NCBI RefSeq assembly: GCF_004136315.1
Contig: NZ_CP029562.1
Location: 2,478,501 to 2,542,500, forward strand
DNA from: Mesorhizobium sp. Pch-S
GTDB taxonomy: Bacteria > Pseudomonadota > Alphaproteobacteria > Rhizobiales > Rhizobiaceae
Length of the DNA: 64,000 nucleotides
Direction of reading: 5' to 3'
The translations under genes were made by a program, and so were the position numbers. Positions 19,435 through 28,294 of the stretch are shown here, one piece after another; the stretch's first letter is position 1, and every line of letters begins with the position of its first letter. The notes beneath the pieces are model-generated. The model did no database searches, was not told the DNA's origin, and saw only the letters and a program-made list of their open reading frames with translations.

Positions 19435-20241
19435 TCATCCTTGATCCGACGCAAACAGGTCGGTCATCTTCCTGTAGGTCATGCTGTTGGCCCGGTTGAA
19501 GGTGAAGGACCCGACATCCAGCATTTCGCGACTTGCCCGTTCGAGAGCACTGAAGGCCGTACAGGCGAGCTGCGAACCGACCGAGATGCGCTTGGCGCCG
19601 GCTCCAGCCAGCGCTGGAACCGTGAAATCGGCGGTCGACAGCACATTGACCGGCTTTTCGAGCGCCTGGCAGACGGCGCGCACCGAAGCGATATCGGAGA
19701 GACCCGGGGCATAAAGCACGTCGGCACCCGCCTTCTGATAGGCCTGGAGCCGCCGGATGGTGTCGTCGAGATCGGGACGGCCGTGCAGGAAATTCTCGGC
19801 GCGCGCGGTGAAGACGAAATCGTGCTTCAGGGCCCGCGCAGCTTCCGCTGCTGCGGCGACACGCTCCACGGCCTGGGTGAAATCGTAGATCGGCTTGTCG
19901 GTGTCGCCGGTATGATCCTCTATCGAGCACCCGGCCAGCCCCGCCGCTTCGGCGGCAAAAATGGTCTCGCCAGCGCTTTCTGCGCTGTCGCCCTTGCCCT
20001 TTTCCAGATCGGCCGAAACCGGCAGGCCGGTGGCACCGACGATCTCGCGGCAATGCTGGATCATCTCCTCGAAGCCGATCGCACCGTCCGGCAGGCCGCG
20101 CGAGAAGGCGTAACCGGCGCTGGTCGTAGCCAGCGCCTTGAAGCCCAGCGAGGAGAGCAGCTTGGCCGAACCAACATCCCACGGATTGGGGATGACGAAG
20201 GTTTCGGCGTGCAGGTTCCGAAAAATCTTGCCCTTATCCAT
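19435..20241 (-). CDS. PEP mutase / isocitrate lyase superfamily protein
   Basis: A 268-residue alpha/beta-barrel of the PEP mutase/isocitrate lyase superfamily. Diagnostic segments are NPWDVGSAKLL near residue 18, the metal-binding SADLEKG near 75, the GCSIEDHTGD loop near 105 and FTARAENF near 145. The loop replaces the KKCGH motif of true isocitrate lyases, so the protein is more likely an oxaloacetate decarboxylase-like or carboxyphosphonoenolpyruvate-type enzyme. ATG 20241 has GGAGAG upstream; an upstream start at 20295 lacks one. No phosphonate genes are adjacent, so a phosphonate role is unsupported. Confidence 0.82.
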   Translation of the reverse strand: MDKGKIFRNLHAETFVIPNPWDVGSAKLLSSLGFKALATTSAGYAFSRGLPDGAIGFEEMIQHCREIVGATGLPVSADLEKGKGDSAESAGETIFAAEAAGLAGCSIEDHTGDTDKPIYDFTQAVERVAAAAEAARALKHDFVFTARAENFLHGRPDLDDTIRRLQAYQKAGADVLYAPGLSDIASVRAVCQALEKPVNVLSTADFTVPALAGAGAKRISVGSQLACTAFSALERASREMLDVGSFTFNRANSMTYRKMTDLFASDQG

Positions 20242-20443
20242 CGAAGTCTCTCCGCAAAAGACGCGCTGGCCGCAGCTTTGAAATCTAAAAGACAAGCTGT
20301 GGCGAATTTCAGGAGAGGGACACTAGCCAGACTGCCCGGATGCGGCAAACGAATGCGATTGGTTCAGGCAGCCTGCGTGGAACACTCCTGCCAAAACGCC
20401 GGCAGCATGTGGGACGGAACGATCATAAAACCGTGAGGACTGC

Positions 20444-21103
20444 TCAGCGCAGCGGGATCAACCCGGGCAAGTCGCGCATGTCGGCAAAGAGGATGCCGCC
20501 CGCCCTTTCCAGCCCTTCGGGATCGGAGTGCGGATCGCCATGGTAGGAGAACACCCGCATGCCGGCGGCGATACCGGCCTTGGTGCCGGCCACCGAGTCC
20601 TCGATGACGATGCAATCGGCCGGTTCGACACCCATTTCCCGGGCAGCATGCAGGAACAGGTCCGGGAACGGTTTTGAGCGACCAACCATGGTGGAACTGA
20701 ACATGGCGTGTTCAAAGAAGGGCAGCAGCCCGGTTACACCCAGGGTGATGTGCATCTTGGAAACGCGTGCCGAGGAGGCGACACAATAGGGGATGTCGGC
20801 CACGCGCACGGCATCGATCACACCGCGCACATAGGGGATTTCGTCGACGCCTTTGGCAAAAAGCTCCGGTAGGCCGATGTTCCAGCGATCGGCGAAATCC
20901 TCGCCGAGATCGATGCCTGCCACTTCGAGGATCTCGTTGCGTACGGAGATCATCGAACGGCCGGAAAAGTGCTTGCGGCAATAGTTGAAATCGACGGGAT
21001 AGCCGGCTTCGGTGAGCCACAGCGCCAGGCGCTCATTGGCCATGTTCTCGGTATCGACCAGGATACCGTCACAGTCGAAGATGACGAGCCCTGGTAGCGC
21101 CAT
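20444..21103 (-). CDS. HAD superfamily phosphatase (beta-phosphoglucomutase / GS1-like)
   Basis: A 219-residue class IA HAD hydrolase. Motif I is VIFDCDGILVDTE at residues 7-19 with the nucleophile Asp10 and acid Asp12; motif II is CVASSARVSK near 108; motif III is Lys in GRSKPFPDLF near 143; motif IV is VIEDSVAGTKAG near 168. The cap domain lies between residues 18 and 85. Substrates of this group are small sugar phosphates. Its start codon overlaps the dut stop (TGATG), so it is translationally coupled to dUTPase, perhaps as a house-cleaning partner; that link is inference. Confidence 0.88.
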   Translation of the reverse strand: MALPGLVIFDCDGILVDTENMANERLALWLTEAGYPVDFNYCRKHFSGRSMISVRNEILEVAGIDLGEDFADRWNIGLPELFAKGVDEIPYVRGVIDAVRVADIPYCVASSARVSKMHITLGVTGLLPFFEHAMFSSTMVGRSKPFPDLFLHAAREMGVEPADCIVIEDSVAGTKAGIAAGMRVFSYHGDPHSDPEGLERAGGILFADMRDLPGLIPLR

Positions 21104-21588
21104 CAGGCAGTTCCGGTCGATCCGAAACCACCGCCGCCGCGGTCGGTGCCGCCGGCGAGGCTACGTTCCTCGGAGCGGACCTGCACGACGGGCGCGAAGA
21201 TGATCTGGGCGATGCGCATGCCGCGCTCGACGTAGAACTCTTCGTCGCCATGGTTGATCAGCAGCACCTTGACCTCGCCGCGGTAGTCGCTGTCGACCGT
21301 GCCGGGCGTGTTGAGGCAGGTGATGCCATGTTTCAGCGCGAGGCCGGAACGCGGGCGAACCTGGCCTTCGAGGCCTTCGGGGATTTCCATCACCAGCCCG
21401 GTCGGCACCAAAGCGCGGCGGCCGGGCAGGATGAGCAGCGGCCGATCCTCGGGAACGGCAGCCCTTAGGTCCATGCCGGCGGCGCCGGCGCTTTCATAGG
21501 CCGGCAGCGCCAGCCCCTCGCCATGCGGCAGGCGGACGAATCCGACCGTCTGGCCGAAGACGGATTGATTTTGAGGTGTCGGGTGCAT
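21103..21588 (-). CDS. dut: Deoxyuridine 5'-triphosphate nucleotidohydrolase (dUTPase)
   Basis: A 161-residue trimeric dUTPase that hydrolyses dUTP to dUMP and pyrophosphate, keeping uracil out of DNA. All five motifs are visible: [10 protein letters not shown], the [10 protein letters not shown] loop, [15 protein letters not shown] with the catalytic Asp, [10 protein letters not shown], and the C-terminal [11 protein letters not shown] arm. Length matches the family. In many alphaproteobacteria dut follows coaBC; here it sits upstream of a HAD phosphatase on the same strand. Confidence 0.96.
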   Translation of the reverse strand: MHPTPQNQSVFGQTVGFVRLPHGEGLALPAYESAGAAGMDLRAAVPEDRPLLILPGRRALVPTGLVMEIPEGLEGQVRPRSGLALKHGITCLNTPGTVDSDYRGEVKVLLINHGDEEFYVERGMRIAQIIFAPVVQVRSEERSLAGGTDRGGGGFGSTGTA

Positions 21589-21654
21589 GGCGCGATCCTA
21601 TCGGGCGAGCCGTGCGGTTAGTCAACCGGTTACCGGTGTTTCAACGCGAATCTT

Positions 21655-22875
21655 TCATCGACTGACGGGCTTCGACAGCCGGGCTCGAAAGCACAGCAGG
21701 CCAGCAAGCGTCACAAGCGCAAAGGCGGCGCCTGCCAGGAAGGTGGCCTGCGGTCCGATCTGGTCCCAGAGGAAACCGGCCACCACGCTGGCGACGAGCA
21801 GGGCGATGCCCGTGATCAGGTTGAACACGCCGAAGGCGGTGCCACGCAACTCGGCCGGTGCCGCATCGGCAATCAGCGTAGCCAGCAGGCCTTGGGTGAA
21901 GCCCATGTGCAGTCCCCACAGAACGACACCGATGAGGAGACCCGCCATATCGGGCACCAGAGCAAGCACGAGATCGGCGACCACCAGAAGCAGGAGGCCG
22001 ACGGCCAGAAGCATAGGCCGGCTGACGCGGTCGGCAAGCACGCCGACCGGATAGGCCGACAGCGAATAGGCTAGGTTCATCACCACCAGAACGATCGGCA
22101 CCAGTGCCAGCGACAGCCCGATCGATTGCGCACGCAGGATCAGGAAGGCCTCGCTGAAACGCGCGAGCGTGAAGACCGTCGCCACGGTCACCACCAGCCA
22201 GAAGGTCGCGCTGAGGAAGCGCAGCTCCGAGCACCTGAGCGGCATGCGAACCTTGCGTTGGCCGGTCGGCCGTGCGGGCTCCTTTACCGCAAAGACGATG
22301 AGAAAAACGGCGACAAAGGCCGGGATGACGGCGATCCAGAAAACCGCCTGGAAATGATCCGCTGTTGCCCACATCAGCGCGATGGCCAGCAGCGGGCCGA
22401 CGAAAGCGCCGATGGTGTCCAGCGACTGCCGCAGGCCGAAGCCGGCGCCACGCTGTTCCGGCGGCGTGATGTCGGCGATCAGCGCGTCGCGCGGAGCACC
22501 GCGAATGCCCTTGCCGATGCGATCGATGAAACGTGCGGCGACGAGCCAGCCGATCGACGGCGCCAGCGGAAAGATCGGCTTGGTGACGGCGGCAAGCCCA
22601 TAACCGAGCGCCGCCAGCATCTTGCGCTTGCCCAGCCAGTCGCTGAGCGCTCCCGAAAACACCTTGGTGATCGACGCGGTTGCCTCGGCGATGCCTTCGA
22701 TGATGCCGACGGTCAGGCTCGACGTGCCAAGCACCGCCACCATGTAGACGGGCAGCAGCGCATGGATCATTTCCGAGGATATGTCCATGAACATCGACAC
22801 GAAACCGAGCGCCCAGACACCCGCAGGAAGATGACGGCGGGTTGCCGGGCCGGCGGCATTGTCGGCAGCGTTCAT
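21655..22875 (-). CDS. MFS transporter in a ChrB-like operon
   Basis: A 406-residue major-facilitator protein with about twelve helices. Landmarks are SMFMDISSEMIHALLPVYM in helix 1, SDWLGKRKMLAALGYGL (A-motif region) and RFIDRIGKGIRGAPRDALIAD in loop 4-5. It resembles the group of MFS exporters next to chrB-type genes in rhizobia. ATG 22875 begins one base after the stop of that gene; another ATG at 22893 would overlap it. The tight coupling suggests export of an oxyanion or toxic metal handled by the same regulator, but the substrate is not shown by the sequence. Confidence 0.85.
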   Translation of the reverse strand: MNAADNAAGPATRRHLPAGVWALGFVSMFMDISSEMIHALLPVYMVAVLGTSSLTVGIIEGIAEATASITKVFSGALSDWLGKRKMLAALGYGLAAVTKPIFPLAPSIGWLVAARFIDRIGKGIRGAPRDALIADITPPEQRGAGFGLRQSLDTIGAFVGPLLAIALMWATADHFQAVFWIAVIPAFVAVFLIVFAVKEPARPTGQRKVRMPLRCSELRFLSATFWLVVTVATVFTLARFSEAFLILRAQSIGLSLALVPIVLVVMNLAYSLSAYPVGVLADRVSRPMLLAVGLLLLVVADLVLALVPDMAGLLIGVVLWGLHMGFTQGLLATLIADAAPAELRGTAFGVFNLITGIALLVASVVAGFLWDQIGPQATFLAGAAFALVTLAGLLCFRARLSKPVSR

Positions 22876-22876
22876 C

Positions 22877-23419
22877 TCAGCGGTTCTCGTCATGGGCCTC
22901 GAAGACACGCTTGGCGTAGCTGTCCAGCAGGGCCTCGCAGGCGCGCAGGCGTTCCGCTGCCTCTTCGGCCAGCGGCGCTGCGTAGAAGTCGAGTTTGCGG
23001 ATCTTCTCCAGCCACCCCTGCAGCTTCCTGAGGTCGGCGTCTTCCTCATCAAGCTCGGCGTAGGTGAACTTGTTGATGGCAACTTCCTTGGCGATCTCGG
23101 TTTCGAAATCCGCGCAGCGACCGAGGAATTCGCGATACTGGTCATCCCGATCGGCGCGGAAACGCTGCACGACCTTGTCTTCCTGCGCGCGATCCAGTGC
23201 GACGGTCTCCAGGATCACCGACTCGCCCGCCATTTCGAGGATGTCGTTCTCGATCATCTTCAGCCGGCGTATGTGATCATCGGTCTTTGGCAGCAGGCAG
23301 ACGCCGTTCTGCAGATAGACAGCGCCCATGCCCTTCAGCTTCCGCCACAGCGCAATACGCTTCGCCGCCGGTTCGGGCGGCACCTTATAGGTAAGCAAAA
23401 GCCAGGATGGGGAAACCAT
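22877..23419 (-). CDS. ChrB N-terminal-domain protein (chromate resistance regulator-like)
   Basis: A 180-residue protein matching the N-terminal domain of ChrB: WLLLTYKVPPEPAAKRIALWRKLKGMGAVYLQNGVCLLP at residues 6-44 is characteristic, and the rest is helical with many Glu/Arg. Full ChrB is longer; the C-terminal domain is absent here, as in several short rhizobial homologues. ChrB acts in chromate resistance as a chromate-sensing repressor in other bacteria. Here its partner is an MFS transporter and no chrA was seen. A perfect palindrome just upstream is a candidate autoregulatory site. Confidence 0.82.
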   Translation of the reverse strand: MVSPSWLLLTYKVPPEPAAKRIALWRKLKGMGAVYLQNGVCLLPKTDDHIRRLKMIENDILEMAGESVILETVALDRAQEDKVVQRFRADRDDQYREFLGRCADFETEIAKEVAINKFTYAELDEEDADLRKLQGWLEKIRKLDFYAAPLAEEAAERLRACEALLDSYAKRVFEAHDENR

Positions 23420-23431
23420 GGTTGATTCCTG

Positions 23432-23449
23432 ATGTTACGACCGTAACAT
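23432..23449. promoter_or_regulatory. 18-bp palindrome upstream of the ChrB-like gene
   Basis: ATGTTACG-AC-CGTAACAT is a perfect 8-bp inverted repeat with a 2-base centre, 13 bases upstream of the ChrB-like start. Position and symmetry fit a repressor operator, most simply for the ChrB-like protein itself. Confidence 0.6.
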
Positions 23450-23498
23450 ACGAACTTATACCATGGCAGTCGAGACCCGATGTCGATCGGAAGACCTG

Positions 23499-23969
23499 CT
23501 AGCGGACCTCAACCGGCACGACGGTCGTTTCCTTGATTTCTTCCATGACGAAGGAAGCCGACACGTCGGACAACGGCACCTTGGCGATCAGGCGCTGGTA
23601 GAGCCGGTCATAGGCCTTCACGTCGGCAACACGGGCGCGAAGCACGTAGTCGAGATCGCCGGACATGCGGTAGACACCGGTGATCTCGGGAAAAGACGTC
23701 ACAGCCGTGCGGAACCTGGCCAGCCAGTCCGGGTCATGGCTGGAGGTGCGCACGATGATGAACACGGAAAGGCCCAGTCCGAGCTTGTCGGCATCGACCA
23801 GCGCAACCCGTTCGGTGATGATGCGATCGTCTTCCAGCCTTTTTACCCGACGCCAGCAGGCGTTGCGGGACAGGCCGACCCGCTCCGAGAGCTGGTCGAC
23901 CGACAAGGTGCCGTCGCGCTGCAGCTCAGCCAGGATTCTTCGATCGATCGTATCAAGTTCGTGACTCAT
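23499..23969 (-). CDS. Lrp/AsnC family transcriptional regulator
   Basis: A 156-residue Lrp-type regulator. The N-terminal winged HTH (LDTIDRRILAELQRDGTLSV ... VGLSRNACWRRVKRLEDDRII) is followed by the ferredoxin-like RAM domain (FPEITGVYRMSGDLDYVLRAR). The YRMSGDLDY sequence is common in regulators of amino-acid catabolism or export. ATG 23969 was chosen because homologues begin two residues before the HTH. It is divergent from a small DUF6356-like gene and has TTGGGA-type repeats in its upstream region, indicating autoregulation. Confidence 0.92.
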   Translation of the reverse strand: MSHELDTIDRRILAELQRDGTLSVDQLSERVGLSRNACWRRVKRLEDDRIITERVALVDADKLGLGLSVFIIVRTSSHDPDWLARFRTAVTSFPEITGVYRMSGDLDYVLRARVADVKAYDRLYQRLIAKVPLSDVSASFVMEEIKETTVVPVEVR

Positions 23970-24053
23970 ATTGGGATGATTGTCCCAATGGATGATCATC
24001 CACAAGGACAAATTGGGACCACAGCCCCGAAATTGCGTGGGACGATGGTCCAA
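23970..24053. promoter_or_regulatory. Lrp-type operator cluster (TTGGGA sites)
   Basis: A perfect 7-bp inverted repeat ATTGGGA-N6-TCCCAAT occupies 23970-23989, touching the Lrp start. Further related half sites are TTGGGACC at 24013-24020, TGGGAC at 24038-24043 and GGTCCAA at 24047-24053. Repeated, roughly spaced half-sites between divergent genes are what an Lrp octamer would bind. Function is inferred. Confidence 0.6.
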
Positions 24054-24070
24054 AGAATGGGAGAATCACC

Positions 24071-24292
24071 ATGACGACGCGCATCGCCCGCCTGTTCACC
24101 GACCACCCGCATTCCGTCGATGAAAGCTATTTCGAACACATGCGCTTCGCCGGCTGGTTCGCCAGCAGGCTGTTCATGGCCGGCGGCGCCGCGCTCATTC
24201 ATGCTTTCTTACCCTTCCTGTTCGAAACTACGGCAAGCGGGATCATCCGCCAGCTCTACGAGCGCACGCACAACCGGCGTCCGCAGGCGTGA
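24071..24292 (+). CDS. DUF6356-like small protein
   Basis: A 73-residue protein beginning MTTRIARLFTDHPHSVDESY, then FEHMRFAGWFASRLFMAGGAALIHAFLPFLF with one membrane-associating hydrophobic segment, and a basic tail. The LFTDHP...E(S/T)YFEHM pattern is the one I associate with DUF6356. A GGGAGA ribosome-binding site precedes the ATG. It is divergent from the Lrp gene, sharing its operator region, so it is a likely direct target. Function unknown. Confidence 0.75.
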   Translation: MTTRIARLFTDHPHSVDESYFEHMRFAGWFASRLFMAGGAALIHAFLPFLFETTASGIIRQLYERTHNRRPQA

Positions 24293-24338
24293 TCCGCAAG
24301 GCCAGCTTCGGCTGATCATGCCTGAGGGGCGTTGAAAC

Positions 24339-25136
24339 ATGTGCCGATGGGCGGCTTATCTCGGTGAAGAGGTCTTCCTCGAAGACATCGTCAGCGCGCC
24401 TTGTCATTCGCTGATCGCGCAAAGCCACTGTGCGCAGGAGGCGAAATCGCCCACCAACGGCGACGGCTTCGGCCTTGCCTGGTATGGCGGTCGCACAGAG
24501 CCCGGCCTCTACCGTGACATCCTGCCGGCCTGGTCGGACCCCAATCTCAAGAGCCTGTGCAGGCAGATCCGCTCCGGCCTGTTCCTGGCGCATGTCCGTG
24601 CCTCGACCGGCGGCGCTACAAGTCGCGCCAACTGCCATCCCTTCGTCTCCGGTCGCTGGTCGTTCATGCACAACGGCCAGATCGGTGGCTTCGACCGCAT
24701 TCGGCGCACGCTCGAGGCGGCGTTGCCTGATGCACTCTACGACCAGATCGAAGGCACGACCGATTCCGAACTTTTCTTCTTCCTGATGGTGGACGAGGGG
24801 CTGGAAACCGACCCGCAAGCCGCCCTTGAAAAGGCGACCAGACGCGTACTCGACGCCGCCCGGCGCGCAGGTGTCGACCCGGCGCTGAAACTGACCGCCG
24901 CCTTCTCCAACGGCGAGGCCGTGCACGCCGTGCGCTATTCCACCGACGGCCCCGCGCCGACGCTTTATACGTCGGCGTTTCACGGCGGCCGCTGCATCGT
25001 GTCCGAGCCGTTCGATCGCAAAGCGGCCGAATGGCAGGCCATCCCGCCGGCAAGTTTCGTGACCATGACGAAGACCGGGATAACCATCCGATCCTTCACG
25101 CCTGCCGCGGGGACGCTGCCCGTCGCGGCCGAATAG
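24339..25136 (+). CDS. Class II glutamine amidotransferase, YafJ type
   Basis: A 265-residue Ntn-type amidotransferase domain. Cys2 directly after the initiator Met (MCRWAAYLG) is the nucleophile. The glutamine-binding residues appear as HVRASTGGAT near residue 87, NCHPF near 101 and FMHNGQIGGF near 110, and a TTDSELFF motif follows. The protein has no fused synthase domain and is of YafJ/EgtC size. The amide acceptor is unknown; EgtC would require ergothioneine genes, which were not seen. It follows the small gene by 46 bases. Confidence 0.88.
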   Translation: MCRWAAYLGEEVFLEDIVSAPCHSLIAQSHCAQEAKSPTNGDGFGLAWYGGRTEPGLYRDILPAWSDPNLKSLCRQIRSGLFLAHVRASTGGATSRANCHPFVSGRWSFMHNGQIGGFDRIRRTLEAALPDALYDQIEGTTDSELFFFLMVDEGLETDPQAALEKATRRVLDAARRAGVDPALKLTAAFSNGEAVHAVRYSTDGPAPTLYTSAFHGGRCIVSEPFDRKAAEWQAIPPASFVTMTKTGITIRSFTPAAGTLPVAAE

Positions 25137-25142
25137 GCGGGC

Positions 25143-25892
25143 TCAGCCGGCGAGCATCACTGTCCCGTACGGATTGAACTTGAACTCGTCCTCTTCATAC
25201 TGGGATTCGAACGAGAGGTTCGCCCTACGTTTCCTCAGCACGTCTTCCAGGCCTTTCTCAGCAATCTCGTCCGCGACAGCGTCCATGGTCGCAACAGCCT
25301 CACGCTCACTCGCCTGGGATATCGGCACATAGACCTCCGGCAAGCCGACGAGGTGGAAACCGACGCTCTCCAGATAGCCCCTGGCAGAGAGAGGACGTTT
25401 GGCGAAGGCAAGCCGCCCAATTCGTCGTTGTCCGAGAACATCGTCCGCCTTCACGGCGGAAGCCGCCTGCAGGGCAAGCTGTTTCCATCGGGACAGCCCA
25501 TGCGCTATGCCGGCGCTCTCGCCCTTAACGGCCAACGCGCCCTTGTCGATCATGCGGTCGACGAGGAACAAGGCCGCCGTCGAGACCGTGACGGCGTTGT
25601 TCCGCGTCATCCGCGGGCCGAGCACATAGAGGACGGATTGGTGGCTCGCGACAGCGGCTTCGTCGGCCTTCGTCCAGGCATCGGGCTCGACGCGATCCCA
25701 GCACACGTCGAAGGACCGCGCCATGCGATCGTCCGGTTCCGCCTGGGAGTAGGTCTCATCGATGCTGAAACCGGTGGCGAATTCCGCGATGGCGCCGGAA
25801 GCCGCATCCGACAGTGGTGCCAGATCGCGTTCCTTGCCGAGAAAACAAAGCACATGGCGTGGTTTCACCGCTTCAGACCCCGATGAATCCAT
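25143..25892 (-). CDS. Hypothetical protein, soluble
   Basis: A protein of about 249 residues that I cannot assign with confidence. Conserved-looking segments are KPRHVLCFLGKERDLAPL at the start, SFDVCWDRVEPDAWTKADEAAV, HQSVLYVLGPRMTRNNAV and GALAVKGESAGIAHGLSRW, all compatible with a compact alpha/beta domain. ATG 25892 is proposed because GGGGAGA lies 7-8 bases upstream; ATG 25979 and GTG 26018 would extend it. It converges on the amidotransferase gene with 6 bases between the stops. No signal peptide, metal site or membrane helix is seen. Confidence 0.6.
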   Translation of the reverse strand: MDSSGSEAVKPRHVLCFLGKERDLAPLSDAASGAIAEFATGFSIDETYSQAEPDDRMARSFDVCWDRVEPDAWTKADEAAVASHQSVLYVLGPRMTRNNAVTVSTAALFLVDRMIDKGALAVKGESAGIAHGLSRWKQLALQAASAVKADDVLGQRRIGRLAFAKRPLSARGYLESVGFHLVGLPEVYVPISQASEREAVATMDAVADEIAEKGLEDVLRKRRANLSFESQYEEDEFKFNPYGTVMLAG

Positions 25893-26165
25893 TGGGGTCT
25901 CCCCGGTTCCGGGCTTTGCCGCGAACGAGGATCGCCAGGTGGGCAATGTTCCGATCAGGCCGAGAAGCGCGCGCCGCATGGTGTCCAAGAGCTCTTTCCC
26001 CTGACGATCGATCGCCACACGACCTGCCGGCCTGACTGGATATCATATTGGAACCCGGGTTGCAGGAAGATGAAAGACCAAACGGCTTCGCAAGGCCTGG
26101 ATTTGGTCATTCCAACATCATGCGGCATGGTGTAGCCGGGGTTGGACGAGCTCGAGGAGATAGAC

Positions 26166-26765
26166 ATGGCCGAAAAAATCATTTTGGCGTCGGGCAGCCC
26201 TTTCCGGCTGGCCATGCTCAAGAACGCCGGTATCGACGTCGAAGCCGTACCGGCCAAGGTTGACGAGCGCGCGCTGGAGGCACCGCTCAAGGACAGCGGC
26301 GCTTCGCCGGAGGATGTCGCAGCGATCCTGGCAGAAGCCAAGGCGACAGAAGTGAGCGAGCGGCTGCCTGGGGCCTTGGTCCTTGGCTGTGACCAGACGC
26401 TGTCGCTCGGCGACGAGGTGTTCCACAAGCCGACTGACATGGAAGGCGCGCGCCGGCATCTGCTGGCGCTGTCTGGCAAGACGCACCAGCTGAACAGCGC
26501 CGCCGTGTTGGTGCGCGACGGCGCGGTGCTGTGGCGTCATGTCGGCGTCGCCAATCTCACCATGCGCAAGCTCGACCCCGCCTTCATCGGCCGCCATCTG
26601 GCGCGGGTCGGTGCAAAAGCGCTCTCCAGCGTCGGCGCCTACCAGATCGAAGGCGAGGGCATCCAGCTGTTCGAGAAGGTCGAAGGTGACCATTTCACGA
26701 TCGTCGGCCTGCCACTGCTGCCACTGCTGACCGAACTCCGGTCGCTTGGTGCCATCGATGGCTGA
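26166..26765 (+). CDS. maf: Maf-like nucleoside-triphosphate pyrophosphatase
   Basis: A 199-residue Maf/HAM1-type protein. The N-terminal [37 protein letters not shown] near residue 78 and the C-terminal [25 protein letters not shown] are family signatures. Maf proteins hydrolyse non-canonical or modified dNTP/NTP to monophosphates. ATG 26166 was chosen for the GAGGAGATAG before it. Its end overlaps the aroE start, and it opens the conserved maf-aroE-coaE-dnaQ block. Confidence 0.9.
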   Translation: MAEKIILASGSPFRLAMLKNAGIDVEAVPAKVDERALEAPLKDSGASPEDVAAILAEAKATEVSERLPGALVLGCDQTLSLGDEVFHKPTDMEGARRHLLALSGKTHQLNSAAVLVRDGAVLWRHVGVANLTMRKLDPAFIGRHLARVGAKALSSVGAYQIEGEGIQLFEKVEGDHFTIVGLPLLPLLTELRSLGAIDG

Positions 26766-27597
26766 GATGAGAAAAGCCTTCGTCATCGGCCATCCGATCG
26801 CGCATTCGCGTTCGCCGAAGATCCACGGATACTGGCTGAAGAGCTATGCCATTTCCGGTAGCTATGAAGCCATCGACGTCACGCCGGACGATCTGCCGGC
26901 GTTCCTGTCCGCGCTGAGAGAGAAGGGCTTCGAAGGCGGGAACGTCACCATCCCGCACAAGGAAGCCGTGTTCGCCGCCGTAAACCGCCGGGATGCGGCA
27001 GCGGAGCAGATCGGCGCCGTCAACACGCTGTGGTTCGACGAAGGCAACCTTTGCGCCGGCAACACCGACGCGCACGGTTTCGCCGCCAATCTCGATGAAT
27101 ATGTGCCGGGCTGGGCCGGCAATGGGCCGGCTGTGGTGCTGGGCGCAGGGGGTGCCGCGCGCGCGGTCATCCATGCGCTGAAGGAACGCGGCGTCCGCGA
27201 CATTCGCATCGTCAACCGCACCAGGGCACGTGCCGAGGAGCTGCGCGACCAGTTCGGAGCCGGCGTTTCGGCGCATGGCAGCGAAGCGACTGATGAGCTG
27301 TCGACCGATACCGGACTGCTGATCAACACAACCGCGCTCGGCATGCATGGCAATGAGGGCCTGCCCGCCGATCCCGCCAGCCTGCCCGCCCACGCAATCG
27401 TCACCGATATCGTCTATGTGCCGCTGGAAACGCCGCTGCTCGCCGCAGCCAGGCAGCGCGGGCTGAAGACGGTCGATGGTCTGGGTATGCTGCTGCATCA
27501 GGCGGTGCCGGGCTTCGAGCGCTGGTTTGGCCGTCGCCCGGAAGTCACGCCTGAGCTGCGTGCGCTTGTCGTGGCGGATCTGGGAGCCAAACATTGA
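26758..27597 (+). CDS. aroE: Shikimate dehydrogenase
   Basis: A 279-residue AroE reducing 3-dehydroshikimate to shikimate with NADPH. Substrate-binding [12 protein letters not shown] and [11 protein letters not shown] (catalytic Lys) are near residues 15 and 63; the NADP fold has [11 protein letters not shown] and [12 protein letters not shown]; the end shows [18 protein letters not shown]. The ATG 26758 overlaps the maf stop; ATG 26767 (MRKAFVIG) is equally possible and matches common annotations. The stop overlaps the coaE start. Confidence 0.95.
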   Translation: MAEMRKAFVIGHPIAHSRSPKIHGYWLKSYAISGSYEAIDVTPDDLPAFLSALREKGFEGGNVTIPHKEAVFAAVNRRDAAAEQIGAVNTLWFDEGNLCAGNTDAHGFAANLDEYVPGWAGNGPAVVLGAGGAARAVIHALKERGVRDIRIVNRTRARAEELRDQFGAGVSAHGSEATDELSTDTGLLINTTALGMHGNEGLPADPASLPAHAIVTDIVYVPLETPLLAAARQRGLKTVDGLGMLLHQAVPGFERWFGRRPEVTPELRALVVADLGAKH

Positions 27598-28199
27598 TCG
27601 TTCTCGGCCTCACCGGCTCCATCGGCATGGGCAAGTCGACTGCAGCGAAGATGTTCCGCGAGGCCGGCATCCCGGTGCACGATTCGGACGAAGCGGTGCA
27701 TCGGCTCTATTCCGGCACGGCGGCTCCCCTGATCGAAACGGCTTTTCCGGGCGTAACCCACGACGGCACGGTGGATCGCACGAGGCTTGGCCAGCGTGTT
27801 CTGGGCGATGCAGCCGCGCTCAAGACGCTGGAGGGCATCGTCCATCCGCTGGTGCGCGCCGATGCAGACGCCTTTCTGGCGCGCCATCGCGAGGCCGGAG
27901 CTCCGCTTGCCGTGCTCGACATCCCGCTGCTGTTCGAGACAGGTGGGCGCGGCCGCGTCGACAAGGTCGTGGTGGTGAGCGCGCCGGGCGAACAGCAGCG
28001 CGAACGCGTTCTGGCGCGCCCTGGAATGACCAGGGAAAAGTTCGAATCAATTCTCGCCAAGCAGGTTCCGGACGCCGAAAAACGGCGGCTGGCCGACTAT
28101 GTGGTCGACACCGGCAGCGGCTTTGACGTCACCCGGGCAGCCATTCGGGCAGTCATCGCCGAGCTATCAGGGGAAAATGGCAGCAATCACGGCGGGTGA
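27594..28199 (+). CDS. coaE: Dephospho-CoA kinase
   Basis: A 201-residue CoaE that phosphorylates dephospho-CoA in the last step of coenzyme A synthesis. P-loop [16 protein letters not shown] at residues 5-20, [10 protein letters not shown] near 30, [11 protein letters not shown] near 82 and [10 protein letters not shown] near 105 define the family. The start is TTG, overlapping the aroE TGA (TTGA); no alternative ATG lies near. The tight coupling fits the conserved block. Confidence 0.94.
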   Translation: MIVLGLTGSIGMGKSTAAKMFREAGIPVHDSDEAVHRLYSGTAAPLIETAFPGVTHDGTVDRTRLGQRVLGDAAALKTLEGIVHPLVRADADAFLARHREAGAPLAVLDIPLLFETGGRGRVDKVVVVSAPGEQQRERVLARPGMTREKFESILAKQVPDAEKRRLADYVVDTGSGFDVTRAAIRAVIAELSGENGSNHGG

Positions 28200-28294
28200 T
28201 CTTGCAGGAAAGCCGGCCGGACTCCATTTTCGATCCGAACGAACAAGCGCCGACGTCTCTTTCGTCGAGATGATCCAGGCCGCGGAGCGTCGCA

